From Sphingomonas sp. (lineage in GTDB: Bacteria > Pseudomonadota > Alphaproteobacteria > Sphingomonadales > Sphingomonadaceae): 64,000 bases of DNA. Location of the stretch: NCBI RefSeq assembly GCF_003248515.1, contig NZ_QFOB01000010.1:124001-188000 (forward strand), in the 5' to 3' direction. Below are positions 19,290 through 27,963 of this stretch, one piece after another. Positions within the stretch are counted from its first letter, which is position 1. The number at the start of each line of letters is the position of its first letter. The position numbers and the translations under genes were made by a program. The notes below the pieces were generated by a model. The model was not told the origin of the DNA and searched no databases. It saw only the letters and a program-made list of their open reading frames with translations.

Positions 19290-20045
19290 TCAGCCTTTGA
19301 ACATATCCTTGGCGCCCCGCACGATGCCAAAGGCTTCGGCGGGATCGTCCGTTCCGGACGCCAACGCCAGTGCCGGCGCGCGCAGAAACGGATTGGTGGC
19401 CTTCTCCTCCCCAATCGTGGTCGGCACGGTGGGCATGCCGGCCGCGATCCGCGCTTCCAGCAACACGCCGCGCCGCGCCAGCGCCTCGCCCGGATCGACC
19501 GTCCGCGCGAACCGCAGGTTCGAGGCCGTATATTCATGCGCGCAGAAAAGCCGCGTCTCCTCCGGCAATGCCGCCAGCCGGCCGAGGCTGGCCCAGAATT
19601 GCGAAGGCGTGCCCTCGAACATGCGGCCGCAGCCCAGCGTGAACAGCGTATCGCCCACGAATACCACCGCATCGGCGGCGTCATGGAAACTCACATGGCC
19701 CTGGGTGTGGCCGCCCGTATCGATCACCTCGAACCGCGTATCCCCGAGCGACACGATATCGCCATGCGCGATCTCGCGATCGATGGGGGACAGGCGCGCC
19801 ACCTCCGCCGGCGCGACCACCTGGGCGCCATAGCGGGCCTTGAGCGCGGAATTGCCGCCGGCATGATCGGGATGCCAATGCGTGTTGAGGATCAGATCCA
19901 GCCCCCAGCCGAGCGCCTCCAGCTCGCGCTCATAGGTCGCGGCATCCGGCGTATCGATCGCCGCCACCCGGCCGGTGGCATCGTCGCGCACGAGGAAGCC
20001 GTAATTGTCGGAAAGGCAGCGAAACTGATGAATGGTGATGCTCAT
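19290..20045 (-). CDS. gloB: Hydroxyacylglutathione hydrolase (glyoxalase II)
   Basis: The 251-residue metallo-beta-lactamase-fold enzyme carries THWHPDH, with His56, His58, Asp60 and His61 as binuclear metal ligands. Further metal-site blocks are TGGHTQGHVSF, VFVGDTLFTLGCGRMFEG and CAHEYT. The GCGRMFEG block and C-terminal helical domain are specific to glyoxalase II, which hydrolyses S-lactoylglutathione in methylglyoxal detoxification. Length is normal. It may be cotranscribed with the downstream flavin reductase. The upstream gap has a 14-C tract. Confidence 0.94.
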   Translation of the reverse strand: MSITIHQFRCLSDNYGFLVRDDATGRVAAIDTPDAATYERELEALGWGLDLILNTHWHPDHAGGNSALKARYGAQVVAPAEVARLSPIDREIAHGDIVSLGDTRFEVIDTGGHTQGHVSFHDAADAVVFVGDTLFTLGCGRMFEGTPSQFWASLGRLAALPEETRLFCAHEYTASNLRFARTVDPGEALARRGVLLEARIAAGMPTVPTTIGEEKATNPFLRAPALALASGTDDPAEAFGIVRGAKDMFKG

Positions 20046-20143
20046 ACGCCCGATCCCGGCCCTGCCTGACTGACAGGATCGATAGATAGAGCCATCTCAT
20101 GGCCTTCGCCAGCAGCGCCCGGAAAGGTATCCGCCCAGCCCCT

Positions 20144-20157
20144 CCCCCCCCCCCCCC
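20144..20157. repeat. Homopolymeric C14 tract in a divergent promoter region
   Basis: Fourteen consecutive C's lie between gloB (start 20045, minus) and the enoyl-CoA hydratase-family gene (start 20230, plus). The tract is about 99 bases from one start and 73 from the other. Such mononucleotide runs are prone to slippage and can vary promoter strength; the length may also be a sequencing or assembly artefact. Confidence 0.75.
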
Positions 20158-20229
20158 GGCACCGAAAGATTTGCCCGTGCCCGCGCGAGAGTGCATCAGA
20201 TTCCCGCATCGACTTTCGCGGAATGATCC

Positions 20230-21015
20230 ATGACCGAGACACCTCCGACCATCACCTCCACCTGCAGGGAAGGGCTTGGCATCCTGACCCTCAACCGGCC
20301 GGATCAGCTCAACGCGCTGACGCCCGCGATGCTGGAGCGGATCCCGGAGGCCCTAGCGGAAATGATCGAGCAGGGCGCGAGAGCCGTCATCCTCACCGGT
20401 GCCGGCCGCGCCTTCTGCTCGGGCGCGGCGCTCGACATGGGTGAGTTGGGCGGCGAAGCCGATCTCGGCGCCATCATCGATCGTTATTATAATCCGGCCG
20501 CACACGCGATCGCGGATCTGCCCGTGCCGGTGGTCTGCGCGATGAACGGCCCCGCGGTCGGCGCGGGCCTTTCGATCGCGCTTGCCGCCGATATCGTCGT
20601 GGCGGCGCGCTCCTCCTATCTGATGCTCGCCTTCGCCAATATCGGGCTCGTGCCCGATGCCGGCGCGACATGGCTCGTGGCGCGTGCCGTGGGCCGGGCA
20701 AAGGCCCTGGAAATGGCGCTGCTGGCGGAACGCATGCCCGCGGAAGACGCGCTGGCTGCTGGCCTGATCGCCCGCGTCGTCGATGACGAGGCCGTGATGC
20801 CGGAGGCCGTGACGATCGGCCGCAAGCTCGCCGCCATGCCGACCAGCGCGATGGCGATGATCCGTCGGCAGGTTCGCGTCGCGCTCGATCAGCCTTTCGC
20901 GGAAACCCTGCTGCAGGAGCGCGACAATCAGCGGGCAGCCGGCTTCAGCGAGGATTTCCGGGAAGGCGTGCTCGCCTTCCGGGAAAAGCGCGCGCCGATC
21001 TTCAAGGGCCGCTGA
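20230..21015 (+). CDS. Enoyl-CoA hydratase/isomerase family protein (PaaG-like)
   Basis: The 261-residue crotonase-fold protein has the CoA/oxyanion-hole blocks GRAFCSGAAL and NGPAVGAGLSIALAADIVVA. The catalytic block reads NIGLVPDAGATW, with Asp where classical hydratases have Glu; this pattern is seen in PaaG-type isomerases and related enzymes. A double-bond or ring isomerase activity on an acyl-CoA is therefore as likely as hydration. No paa genes are adjacent. Start ATG at 20230 is unambiguous. A hairpin lies between it and the convergent GntR gene. Confidence 0.88.
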   Translation: MTETPPTITSTCREGLGILTLNRPDQLNALTPAMLERIPEALAEMIEQGARAVILTGAGRAFCSGAALDMGELGGEADLGAIIDRYYNPAAHAIADLPVPVVCAMNGPAVGAGLSIALAADIVVAARSSYLMLAFANIGLVPDAGATWLVARAVGRAKALEMALLAERMPAEDALAAGLIARVVDDEAVMPEAVTIGRKLAAMPTSAMAMIRRQVRVALDQPFAETLLQERDNQRAAGFSEDFREGVLAFREKRAPIFKGR

Positions 21016-21028
21016 GGCGAAAGCGCCG

Positions 21029-21048
21029 GCCGGTTCAGCCGAACCGGC
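21029..21048. terminator. Hairpin between convergent genes
   Basis: GCCGGTTC (21029-21036) and GAACCGGC (21041-21048) form a perfect 8-bp stem with loop AGCC. It overlaps the GntR stop codon and lies just past the hydratase-family stop. It may act on both transcripts; there is no T-run. Confidence 0.4.
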
Positions 21049-21766
21049 GACCCGCCAGATCCTCGCGCATCCAGTCGCTCACCATATCGGAGCAGCGGCC
21101 GGTCACGATCGCCGCAATCTCTTCATCGCCATCAATGATCGCGCGCGCCATGTCCGCACGCAGCGCGCGATAGACGCGGATACGCTCGGAATTGCCGGGC
21201 GCCGAGCCCGGTTCGCGGCCAACCTCCGATGCGAAATCGTAGATGACCCCGAGAAACAGGTTTAGCACGCTGTTGCCGCCAAGCCGGCCGAGCACGCCGC
21301 CAAATTCGCGCTCGCTTCGCAGGAAGGACGCGTAATCGCCCTGCTCCGTCTCCGCGCCCTCCCGGTCGATGAAGGCGCTGAGTTCGCGAAGGAGCCCCTC
21401 GTCGCGATTGCGCGCGGCTGCCCGCGCCACGCCCAGACGGATGGGCTTCATCGCATGGACGATCTCTTCCAGCTTCGCTCCATGCGACTGGAGATAGATG
21501 GAGGCGATCCGGCTGACGGAAGCGCTCTCCGGCCGCCGCGCGAAATATCCGCCGCCGACCCCACGACGGATGCTGATGAGATTTTCCTGTAAAACCTGCG
21601 CTGACGCCTGACGCAGTGTGGGACGGCTTACGCCCAGCTTTTCGATCAGATCGTCCTCGGAGCCGAGGAACTCGCCCTCATCCTGCTCCATCGCATATAT
21701 ACGCAGCGCCTGCGCAGCCTGGCTTACCGCCGAATTGATGTTAGCCGTGGGTCCGCTCGCCGCCAT
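21035..21766 (-). CDS. GntR-family transcriptional regulator (FadR/FCD type)
   Basis: This protein of about 243 residues has an N-terminal winged helix (EDDLIEKLGVSRPTLRQASAQVLQENLISIRRGVGGGYF) and an all-helical C-terminal FCD-like ligand domain. FCD regulators usually sense organic acids or acyl-CoA. The ATG at 21766 is preferred because a GAGAGA stretch lies just upstream; the ATG at 21784 or one at 21859 would extend it. The regulated genes are not obvious; the convergent hydratase-family gene is the nearest neighbour. Confidence 0.85.
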   Translation of the reverse strand: MAASGPTANINSAVSQAAQALRIYAMEQDEGEFLGSEDDLIEKLGVSRPTLRQASAQVLQENLISIRRGVGGGYFARRPESASVSRIASIYLQSHGAKLEEIVHAMKPIRLGVARAAARNRDEGLLRELSAFIDREGAETEQGDYASFLRSEREFGGVLGRLGGNSVLNLFLGVIYDFASEVGREPGSAPGNSERIRVYRALRADMARAIIDGDEEIAAIVTGRCSDMVSDWMREDLAGRRFG

Positions 21767-22013
21767 CTTCTCTCTCGTGCCCATCGAGGGGCCGCAGCTA
21801 ATCCGATCGATACGGCCGCGCAATTGCTGCACCGCAACCGGTCGTCGCGAAGAAGGCACGCATCAGGGCGTTGCAAGGCATCTGCCCGGCCGCGTGAAGA
21901 AACGCGCGAAAAATCGGATCATCACAAATCGTTAAGCGGGCGCTCGGCTCGCCTCAGATCGCTTCATTCGCTCCGCGAACGGGATTAGATCAGGCGGCAC
22001 AGGAGAAAAACCC

Positions 22014-22205
22014 ATGTCGAAGCTGATGATCACCCTCGCGCTCGCCACGCTCGCCCTCGGCGGCGTTTCCGGCGCCCAGGCCGCGCCCTGCAAGGATGCC
22101 AAGGGCAAGTTCACGAAATGCCCGCCGGCCAAGCCCGTGCCCTGCAAGGATGCGAAGGGCAAGTTCGTGAAGTGCGGCACGCCCGGCGCCAAGCCGATCA
22201 AGTAA
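22014..22205 (+). CDS. Small secreted Cys-containing tandem-repeat protein
   Basis: This 63-residue protein has a clear signal peptide ending AQA. The mature part (about 39 residues) is two tandem copies of PCKDAKGKFxKC joined by Pro/Lys-rich PPAKPV. Each copy has two Cys spaced by nine residues, suitable for a disulphide or metal site. The start is ATG at 22014 with AGGAG upstream. I do not recognise a named family; short Lys/Cys-rich secreted proteins like this are usually left hypothetical. Confidence 0.75.
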   Translation: MSKLMITLALATLALGGVSGAQAAPCKDAKGKFTKCPPAKPVPCKDAKGKFVKCGTPGAKPIK

Positions 22206-22212
22206 GGATCTC

Positions 22213-22239
22213 TGCGGCCGGCTTTCCGGGCCGGCCGCA
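22213..22239 (+). terminator. Hairpin after the small secreted protein gene
   Basis: TGCGGCCGG (22213-22221) and CCGGCCGCA (22231-22239) form a perfect 9-bp stem eight bases past the stop. No T-run follows, and trmB starts 20 bases later, so read-through is possible. Confidence 0.45.
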
Positions 22240-22258
22240 ACCCGTTACGGGGGCCGGC

Positions 22259-22981
22259 ATGACGACCGGCGATCCCACCACCATCCGCCGCCTCTACGGG
22301 CGGCGCCAGGGCCACAAGCTGCGCGAGGGACAGGCCAACCTCGTCGAGGATCTGCTGCCGCGCCTCTCCGCGCCGGCCGAAGGACCGATCGAAGCCGTGC
22401 GGCTCTTCGGCGATGATCGCCCGCTGCAGCTGGAAATCGGATTCGGCGCTGGCGAGTATCTCGCCGGACAGGCACAGTTGCATCCGGATCACGGCCTGAT
22501 CGGCTGCGAGCCCTTTCTCAACGGCGTCGTCGGCGCGCTCGGCCATATCGACCGCCTCGGTCTGACGAACGTGCGCCTGCACATGGGCGATGCGCTGGAG
22601 GTGATCGAGCGGCTGCCGGATGCGAGCCTCGATCGCGCCTATCTGCTGCATCCCGATCCCTGGCCGAAGGCACGCCACGCCAAGCGGCGCTTCATGAATG
22701 CCGGGCCGATCGCGCTATTGGCGGCCAAGCTGAAGCCGGGCGCCGAATTCCGCTTCGGCACCGATCATCCCATCTATTGCCGCTGGGCGATGATGGTGAT
22801 GCGCGGCCGGCCTGAATTCGAATGGCTCGTCGAAGGCCCGCAGGATTTCCTCGTCCGTCCGGCCGACTGGCCGGAGACGCGCTACGAAGCCAAGGCCCGC
22901 CGCCTGGGCCACGAAGTCTGGTACTTCCGCTACCGGCGAAAGCCTGACCAGCCCGCCACCTCTGCTGCTCTCTCCGCCTAG
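22259..22981 (+). CDS. trmB: tRNA (guanine-N7-)-methyltransferase
   Basis: The 240-residue protein is a class I methyltransferase with the SAM motif LEIGFGAGEYL and the TrmB signature HPDPWPKARHAKRRF. The later FGTDHPIYCRWAM block is also typical. It makes m7G46 in tRNA variable loops. The ATG at 22259 is chosen over an upstream in-frame start inside the small secreted protein gene. Its stop overlaps that of the convergent LysR gene by four bases. Confidence 0.95.
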   Translation: MTTGDPTTIRRLYGRRQGHKLREGQANLVEDLLPRLSAPAEGPIEAVRLFGDDRPLQLEIGFGAGEYLAGQAQLHPDHGLIGCEPFLNGVVGALGHIDRLGLTNVRLHMGDALEVIERLPDASLDRAYLLHPDPWPKARHAKRRFMNAGPIALLAAKLKPGAEFRFGTDHPIYCRWAMMVMRGRPEFEWLVEGPQDFLVRPADWPETRYEAKARRLGHEVWYFRYRRKPDQPATSAALSA

Positions 22982-23856
22982 CGGCGCAGCATCGCTTTGG
23001 CGATCGACTGGAAGGACGTGCCGATCGCCGACTGGGGGGCGTGCAGATTGCGATTGAGGTGGACGGGCAGCGCGCCGCCGCCCTCCAGCGGCACGATCCT
23101 CACGGATGGATCGCGCGCCTGCTCTGCCGTGAACATGTCGACGATCGCCACGCCCAATCGCTGGGCAACGAAGGCGAGCGCCGTTTCCCCGAAGCGGACA
23201 TAGGCGCGCACATTAGCGGGGTGCCCCCCCATCACGGCGGCGATGGCGCGGCCGTGCGGCGTATCCTCGCGAAACGTGACGAACGGCGCATCCAGCAACT
23301 GGCCGGGCGTCACACGATCCAGCCGCGCCAACGGATCGTCCCGATGGACGGCGAGTGCCAGCGGCGCCGTGCCCAGCTTCACGGAATGGATGGACGGGCT
23401 CGTCATCGCGAACACCGTCAACGTGAATTCGCCGCGTCCGAGTTCCAGATAATCGTCGGTCTGCTCCACCGAGAGAATGTCGAACTGGAGCACCACGCCC
23501 GGATGCCTCTCGACGAGGCGGGCAAGCATGGCGGGCACGATCGAATGGCCGAGCGAGGGCGAGGCCGCGATACGGAACAGTCGCCGATCGCCCGAGGCCA
23601 GCCCCCGCGCGACCTGATCGAGATCGATCAGCCCCTTGTGCACCTCCTCGATATGGCGGGCCAGCAGATGCGCTTCCTGCGTGGGCACCAGGCGGCCGCT
23701 CGATCGATCGAACAGGGCGAAACCCAGCCGATCCTCGATATGCCGTATCATGCGGCTGAGGCCCGGTTGGGCCACCCCCAGCATCTGCGCTGCGCCGCGC
23801 ACGCTGCCCGCCCGCATCACGGCATGAAGGGCCTCCACATGGCGCGCGTTCAGCAT
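22978..23856 (-). CDS. LysR-family transcriptional regulator, divergent from quiC
   Basis: The 292-residue protein has an N-terminal winged helix (LHAVMRAGSVRGAAQMLGVAQPGLSRMIRHIEDRLGFALFDR) and a periplasmic-binding-protein-like effector domain. It is divergently transcribed from the quiC-type gene with a 103-bp AT-rich gap, the usual arrangement for a LysR activator and its target. LysR proteins control quinate/shikimate/protocatechuate genes in several bacteria. Control of quiC by quinate, shikimate or protocatechuate is therefore inferred, not shown. Confidence 0.9.
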   Translation of the reverse strand: MLNARHVEALHAVMRAGSVRGAAQMLGVAQPGLSRMIRHIEDRLGFALFDRSSGRLVPTQEAHLLARHIEEVHKGLIDLDQVARGLASGDRRLFRIAASPSLGHSIVPAMLARLVERHPGVVLQFDILSVEQTDDYLELGRGEFTLTVFAMTSPSIHSVKLGTAPLALAVHRDDPLARLDRVTPGQLLDAPFVTFREDTPHGRAIAAVMGGHPANVRAYVRFGETALAFVAQRLGVAIVDMFTAEQARDPSVRIVPLEGGGALPVHLNRNLHAPQSAIGTSFQSIAKAMLRR

Positions 23857-23959
23857 CCTACCTCTATAACATCAGGGTATCATCAAGCAAAATCATGTGA
23901 TCTTCCGCTATCGCCTCATTGGCCCGAAACTGGCGAGACCGAACAGCCGGAGTTCCGCC

Positions 23960-25819
23960 ATGATCGATGCGATCGCCACCGTTTCCCTCAGCGGCACGCT
24001 GGAGGACAAGTTGCGCGCAGCCGCATCCGCGGGCTTTCGCGCGATCGAGATCTTCGATCAGGATTTCCTCGCCTCGGACCTCACCGCCCCGGAGGTGCGC
24101 GCCCTGATGGACGAGCTTGGCCTGGCCTGCATTCTCTACCAGCCCTTCCGCGATCTGGAGGGAATGCCGGAGCCGCAGCGGACCCGCGCCTTCCACCGGA
24201 TCGAGCAGAAATTCCGGGTGATGCAGGTGCTGGGCTGCGATCGCATGCTGCTCTGCACCAATTGCTCGCCCCTCGCCTCGCCCGACGAGGATCGGATCGT
24301 CGCCGATCTGCGCGAGCTGGGCGATCTCGCGGCGCGTTACGGCATCACCGTGGGCTATGAGGCGCTCGCCTGGGCACGTCACATCTTCGATCATCGCGAT
24401 GTCTGGCGGATCGTGGAGAAGGTGGATCATCCGAACATCGGCATCCTGCTCGACAGCTTCCATTCGCTCTCGCGCGGCATACCGGTGGAAAGCCTGCGTG
24501 AGATCCGACCGGAGAAAATCGTCTTCGTGCAGCTGGCCGACGCGCCGATCCTGTCGATGGACCTGCTCTACTGGAGCCGTCATTTCCGCAACCTGCCGGG
24601 GCAAGGCGGCCTCGATCTGACGGGCTATGTCGGCGAACTGCTCCGCCTGGGCTATGATGGCCCGCTGAGCCTGGAGATCTTCAACGATCGCTTTCGCGCC
24701 AATTCGGCCTTGATGGTGGCGCAGGACGGGTTACGCTCGCTCACCGCGATCCGCGATGCCGCCGCCCGCCATATCGGCGCGCCCACCACCATGCCGCCGC
24801 CCGCGCGGATCGATCGCGTCGAGTTCGTCGAATTCGCGGTGGACGAGGCGGATCGCGAGCCGCTGGAGGCAATGCTCCGCTCGGCCGGCTTCACGCCCGC
24901 CGGATCGCATCGCGACAAGGCCGTGGATCTCTGGCGCAACAATGCCGCGCGCTTCGTGCTGAATTTCGAGCAGGAGGGCTTCGCCAGCGCCTATCGCCTC
25001 ACGCACGGCACCTCGATCTGCGCGATCGGTCTTTCGGTGGCGGATCACGAGGCGACGATCGCGCGTGCCCGCGCGCTCGGCATCCACGAGCATCGCTCGG
25101 ACATTCCCGCAATGCCGGCCCTGCGCGGCGTGGCCGGAAGCCTGGTCTATATCCTCGACACGGCCGATGCGGCGGCCGTGTGGGATGAGGAGTTTGACAC
25201 GATCGACGAAGACGATTCCGCGCCAGACGTGGGTGTGACGGGCATCGATCATCTCGCCGCCGTCGTCCACAATGACGAATTCCTGTCCTGGCAGCTCTAT
25301 TGGCGCACCCTCTTCGACGTGCGCGTCCAGCAGCCACAGGACGTGATCGATCCCAATGGCCTGGTGCAGAGCCAGGCGATCCAGAATCCGGCCGGCACCT
25401 TCCGCCTCACCCTCAACAGCACGGATGCGCGTGGTGCGCTCTCGGCGCGTTTCCTCAGCCATTCGTTCGGCGCCGGTTTCCAGCATATCGCGCTGGCCGT
25501 GGAAGATATGGCAAAGGCGGCACGGGCGCTGGACACTCGCGGCCTCGCCCGCCTGCCGGTGCCGGAAAATTATCAGGACGACGCCGAAATCCGCTTCGCC
25601 CTGTCGCCCGAGCAGAGCATGGACGCACGCCGTTTCGATATCATGCTGGACGAAGATGCCGATGGTGGCCGCTATGCGCAGCTTTACAGCCGCGCCTTCG
25701 CCCGCACCTTCTTCTTCGAATATGTCGAGCGCGCCGGCTATGACGGCTATGGCGCCCCCAACGCCCCGATCCGGCTGGCCGCGCAAAGCCGCTTCCGCCC
25801 CGCCTTGCCGATCGATTGA
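23960..25819 (+). CDS. quiC: 3-dehydroshikimate dehydratase, two-domain QuiC type
   Basis: The 619-residue protein fuses an N-terminal xylose isomerase-like TIM barrel (about residues 1-270) to a C-terminal 4-hydroxyphenylpyruvate dioxygenase-like VOC domain (about 285-600). That fusion is the hallmark of the large bacterial 3-dehydroshikimate dehydratases, which make protocatechuate. Barrel metal-site blocks are VGYEALAW, LLDSFHSL and LSLEIFNDRFR. The C-terminal half keeps a HPPD-like 2-His-1-Glu pattern (GIDHLAAVV, FQHIALAV, FFEYVER). The ATG at 23960 has CGGAG upstream. Downstream aroQ, PQQ dehydrogenase and aroE-like genes support the catabolic role. Annotation as a sugar epimerase/HPPD is the usual alternative. 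Confidence 0.88.
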   Translation: MIDAIATVSLSGTLEDKLRAAASAGFRAIEIFDQDFLASDLTAPEVRALMDELGLACILYQPFRDLEGMPEPQRTRAFHRIEQKFRVMQVLGCDRMLLCTNCSPLASPDEDRIVADLRELGDLAARYGITVGYEALAWARHIFDHRDVWRIVEKVDHPNIGILLDSFHSLSRGIPVESLREIRPEKIVFVQLADAPILSMDLLYWSRHFRNLPGQGGLDLTGYVGELLRLGYDGPLSLEIFNDRFRANSALMVAQDGLRSLTAIRDAAARHIGAPTTMPPPARIDRVEFVEFAVDEADREPLEAMLRSAGFTPAGSHRDKAVDLWRNNAARFVLNFEQEGFASAYRLTHGTSICAIGLSVADHEATIARARALGIHEHRSDIPAMPALRGVAGSLVYILDTADAAAVWDEEFDTIDEDDSAPDVGVTGIDHLAAVVHNDEFLSWQLYWRTLFDVRVQQPQDVIDPNGLVQSQAIQNPAGTFRLTLNSTDARGALSARFLSHSFGAGFQHIALAVEDMAKAARALDTRGLARLPVPENYQDDAEIRFALSPEQSMDARRFDIMLDEDADGGRYAQLYSRAFARTFFFEYVERAGYDGYGAPNAPIRLAAQSRFRPALPID

Positions 25820-25830
25820 GGAGAGGACCG

Positions 25831-26247
25831 ATGCACGTCGTCCGCCTCGGCCATGTAAATATCCTGACCCCCGCCTTCGCGGAAACGATCGCCTTCTACG
25901 AAAGCTGCCTGGGGCTACGCGCCGGGCCGGCCGCATCCTCGCAGGCACGGCCGCAAAATGCGTGGCTGCATGACGAAGGCGGCCATCCGATCATCCACGT
26001 CAACGGGCCGATGGAAGGCGAGACCATCCACCCCGAAGGGGCCGCCAGCCGGCTGGATCATTTCGCGCTGGATTGCACGGGGCTGGATAGCTGCATCATC
26101 CGGCTGGAAGCGCGAAACGTGCCCTATCGCCGCATCCGGATCGAGGCGCGCGGGCTCACCCAGCTCAACATCGTCGATCCGAACGGGCTGAAGGTGGAAC
26201 TGACGTTCACCGATCCAGATGGAGATCCGCCAGCCCGCGCGAAATGA
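25831..26247 (+). CDS. VOC-family (glyoxalase/dioxygenase-fold) protein
   Basis: This 138-residue single VOC domain has VRLGHVNILTPAFAETIAFYESCLGL at the N-terminus and SRLDHFALDCTGLDSCIIRLEARNVPY then NIVDPNGLKVELTF at the C-terminus. The His and Glu positions (GHVNI, DHFAL, KVELTF) suit a metal site. It starts 11 bases after quiC with a strong GGAGAGG site, so it is cotranscribed. It may act on an aromatic or lactone intermediate, or assist QuiC, but no activity can be assigned. The 3' end overlaps the convergent GntR gene by 41 bases. Confidence 0.85.
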   Translation: MHVVRLGHVNILTPAFAETIAFYESCLGLRAGPAASSQARPQNAWLHDEGGHPIIHVNGPMEGETIHPEGAASRLDHFALDCTGLDSCIIRLEARNVPYRRIRIEARGLTQLNIVDPNGLKVELTFTDPDGDPPARAK

Positions 26248-26932
26248 TGCGGGCGGCTATGCTGCGCGCCATGGACGGATCCGCCGATCGGATCGCCTCC
26301 ATCAACAGCCGGTGATCCCCGGTGGAATCGCGATCCTCCGCCGCCTGCCGCTTGGTGCGCGCGATATAGCCGACCGATACGCCGATCGTGGCGGTCAGCT
26401 GCCCCATCAGTTCGTTGCCGGCCGCCGTTGCCAGTGCCGCGTGGAAGCGCCGGTCCGCCTCTTCCGCCGCTTCGCTGTCGGGAGCGTGCCGCTCCATATC
26501 GATCAGCGCGGCCAGCATCTGCGCCATATCCTCCTCCGATCGCCGCTCGGCCGCGAGTTCCGCCAGCCGAGGCTCGATCGTGAGGCGCAGTTCGAACAGC
26601 TCGCGCAGGAAAGCCGGCGTCGGGTCATTCTCCAGCGCCCAGCCCAGCACTTCGGGATCAAGCAGGTTCCAGCGCGCGCGCTGGCAGACGCGCGTGCCGG
26701 TCTTGGGCCGGCTTTCCACAAGCCCCTTCGCCACCAGGATGCGGATCGCCTCGCGATAGGCGGCGCGGGAGACGCCCAGCGCCTCGCTCGCGCCATTCTC
26801 GCCCACCAGAATATCGCCCGGGCGATAGTCGCCCGTCACGATCGCGACGGCGATCTCGCGCGCCACGGCCGTGTGCAGCCGCTCATGGCTGGGCAGGCCG
26901 TGGGTCCGCTTGCCGCCCGCCTGCGTATTCAT
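26207..26932 (-). CDS. GntR-family transcriptional regulator (FadR/FCD type)
   Basis: The 241-residue protein has an N-terminal winged helix (VAIVTGDYRPGDILVGENGASEALGVSRAAYREAIRILVAKGLVESRPKTGTRV) and an FCD domain (LFELRLTIEPRLAELAAERRS). The FCD metal/ligand His pattern (RRFHAALA, DHRLLMEAI) is present. It lies downstream of the ThuA-domain gene on the same strand with a 66-bp gap. It may regulate that operon or the quiC pair. The ligand is probably a sugar acid or aromatic acid, unproven. Confidence 0.88.
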   Translation of the reverse strand: MNTQAGGKRTHGLPSHERLHTAVAREIAVAIVTGDYRPGDILVGENGASEALGVSRAAYREAIRILVAKGLVESRPKTGTRVCQRARWNLLDPEVLGWALENDPTPAFLRELFELRLTIEPRLAELAAERRSEEDMAQMLAALIDMERHAPDSEAAEEADRRFHAALATAAGNELMGQLTATIGVSVGYIARTKRQAAEDRDSTGDHRLLMEAIRSADPSMARSIAARIISRGLADLHLDR

Positions 26933-26998
26933 CCCGCTACACCGCCGAAACCGATCATGCCCGGTGGGGTAAGTCGCGGCGGAAATCGTGTCGAGCGC

Positions 26999-27952
26999 CT
27001 ATTTTTCCGGAAGGGGGTGCGGCCGCACCGGATAATCGGTGGCGCCTGCCGCCCATTTGATCGCCTCGAGGAACATCGTCTGCTGGCGCGGATCGTCCCA
27101 TGAGGCATCCGAGTGGCCGAGCCCCGAATAGAAGACGCGGCCCTTGCCGTAGGTCTTGATCCAGGCAACCGGGAAATCGCCGTCGGCACGGTGGATATTG
27201 GGGTTCTTCATGTCGACCGATCGTGTGTCGATCCGCGCCAGTACGTCCACATCGGCGCGATCATAGGGCGCCATCATCTGATAATGCTCGTCCTTCACGA
27301 TCGGGCTCTTCAGATAGCCCTTCATCTCCGGCGCGTCGGGTCGCTCCACGATCACCCTGGCATCGACGATGCCCCACGGATGATTGTCGAAATAACCGCC
27401 GATCATCGCGCCATAATCAGGCCATTTCGACGCCGTCGCGGTTGCCGTGTGGATGCCGACGAAGCCCTTGCCGTCATCATGCACGAAGCCCAGCAACGCC
27501 GCCTTCTGTTCGTCTGAAAGATCGAGATCGCCGTTCGTATAGAAGATGACGGCATCGAAATCCTTCAGGTTGCGCCCGCGCGCCTGCCTGCGCCCGCCCT
27601 TGGCATAGTCGCCCGTGCCCCACACCTCCTGTTTGGTCACCCATTCCGTGTCGGTACGGATGTAGAGCACGATGCCCGCCGCGCGCGTTATACGCTCCAG
27701 CGTGGCCATTGCGTGGCTCACGGCATCATGGGCATTCTGGTTGCCGGTGTGGAGATCGGCGATGAGTAGCACGCGCTTCTTGCCGGCATAGGGATCTTCA
27801 TAGCCGGGCGGCCTGCGCCCCGGCGCATAGGTGCCGGGCGGTGGCTGGCTTGCCGCCACCCCCTGCGATGAAGGTGCCTGCGCGGAGACTCCCAGTCCAC
27901 AGAACATCGCCGCGATGGCGAGTGCCGCCCGCACCATGGATCCCGTTCGCAT
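26999..27952 (-). CDS. Secreted ThuA-domain (trehalose-utilisation-like) protein
   Basis: The 317-residue protein has a signal peptide (MVRAALAIAAMFCGLGVSAQA), a Pro-rich spacer, then a ThuA/glutamine-amidotransferase-like domain: KRVLLIADLHTGNQNAHDAV, FDAVIFYTNGDLDLSDEQ, GFVGIHTATATA, GRVFYSGLGHSDASW. ThuA proteins occur in carbohydrate operons and one sugar-modifying role is known, but most are uncharacterised. The ATG at 27952 follows an AGGAGA site that overlaps the upstream MFS stop. It is the last gene of the receptor-to-ThuA operon. Its role in quinate metabolism is not obvious. Confidence 0.85.
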   Translation of the reverse strand: MRTGSMVRAALAIAAMFCGLGVSAQAPSSQGVAASQPPPGTYAPGRRPPGYEDPYAGKKRVLLIADLHTGNQNAHDAVSHAMATLERITRAAGIVLYIRTDTEWVTKQEVWGTGDYAKGGRRQARGRNLKDFDAVIFYTNGDLDLSDEQKAALLGFVHDDGKGFVGIHTATATASKWPDYGAMIGGYFDNHPWGIVDARVIVERPDAPEMKGYLKSPIVKDEHYQMMAPYDRADVDVLARIDTRSVDMKNPNIHRADGDFPVAWIKTYGKGRVFYSGLGHSDASWDDPRQQTMFLEAIKWAAGATDYPVRPHPLPEK

Positions 27953-27963
27953 CCGCTGATCTC

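Noticed and set aside
23857..23959. Precise LysR box between LysR and quiC
   Set aside because: The gap is AT-rich and suitable, but several T-N11-A fits exist and none is better than chance by eye.
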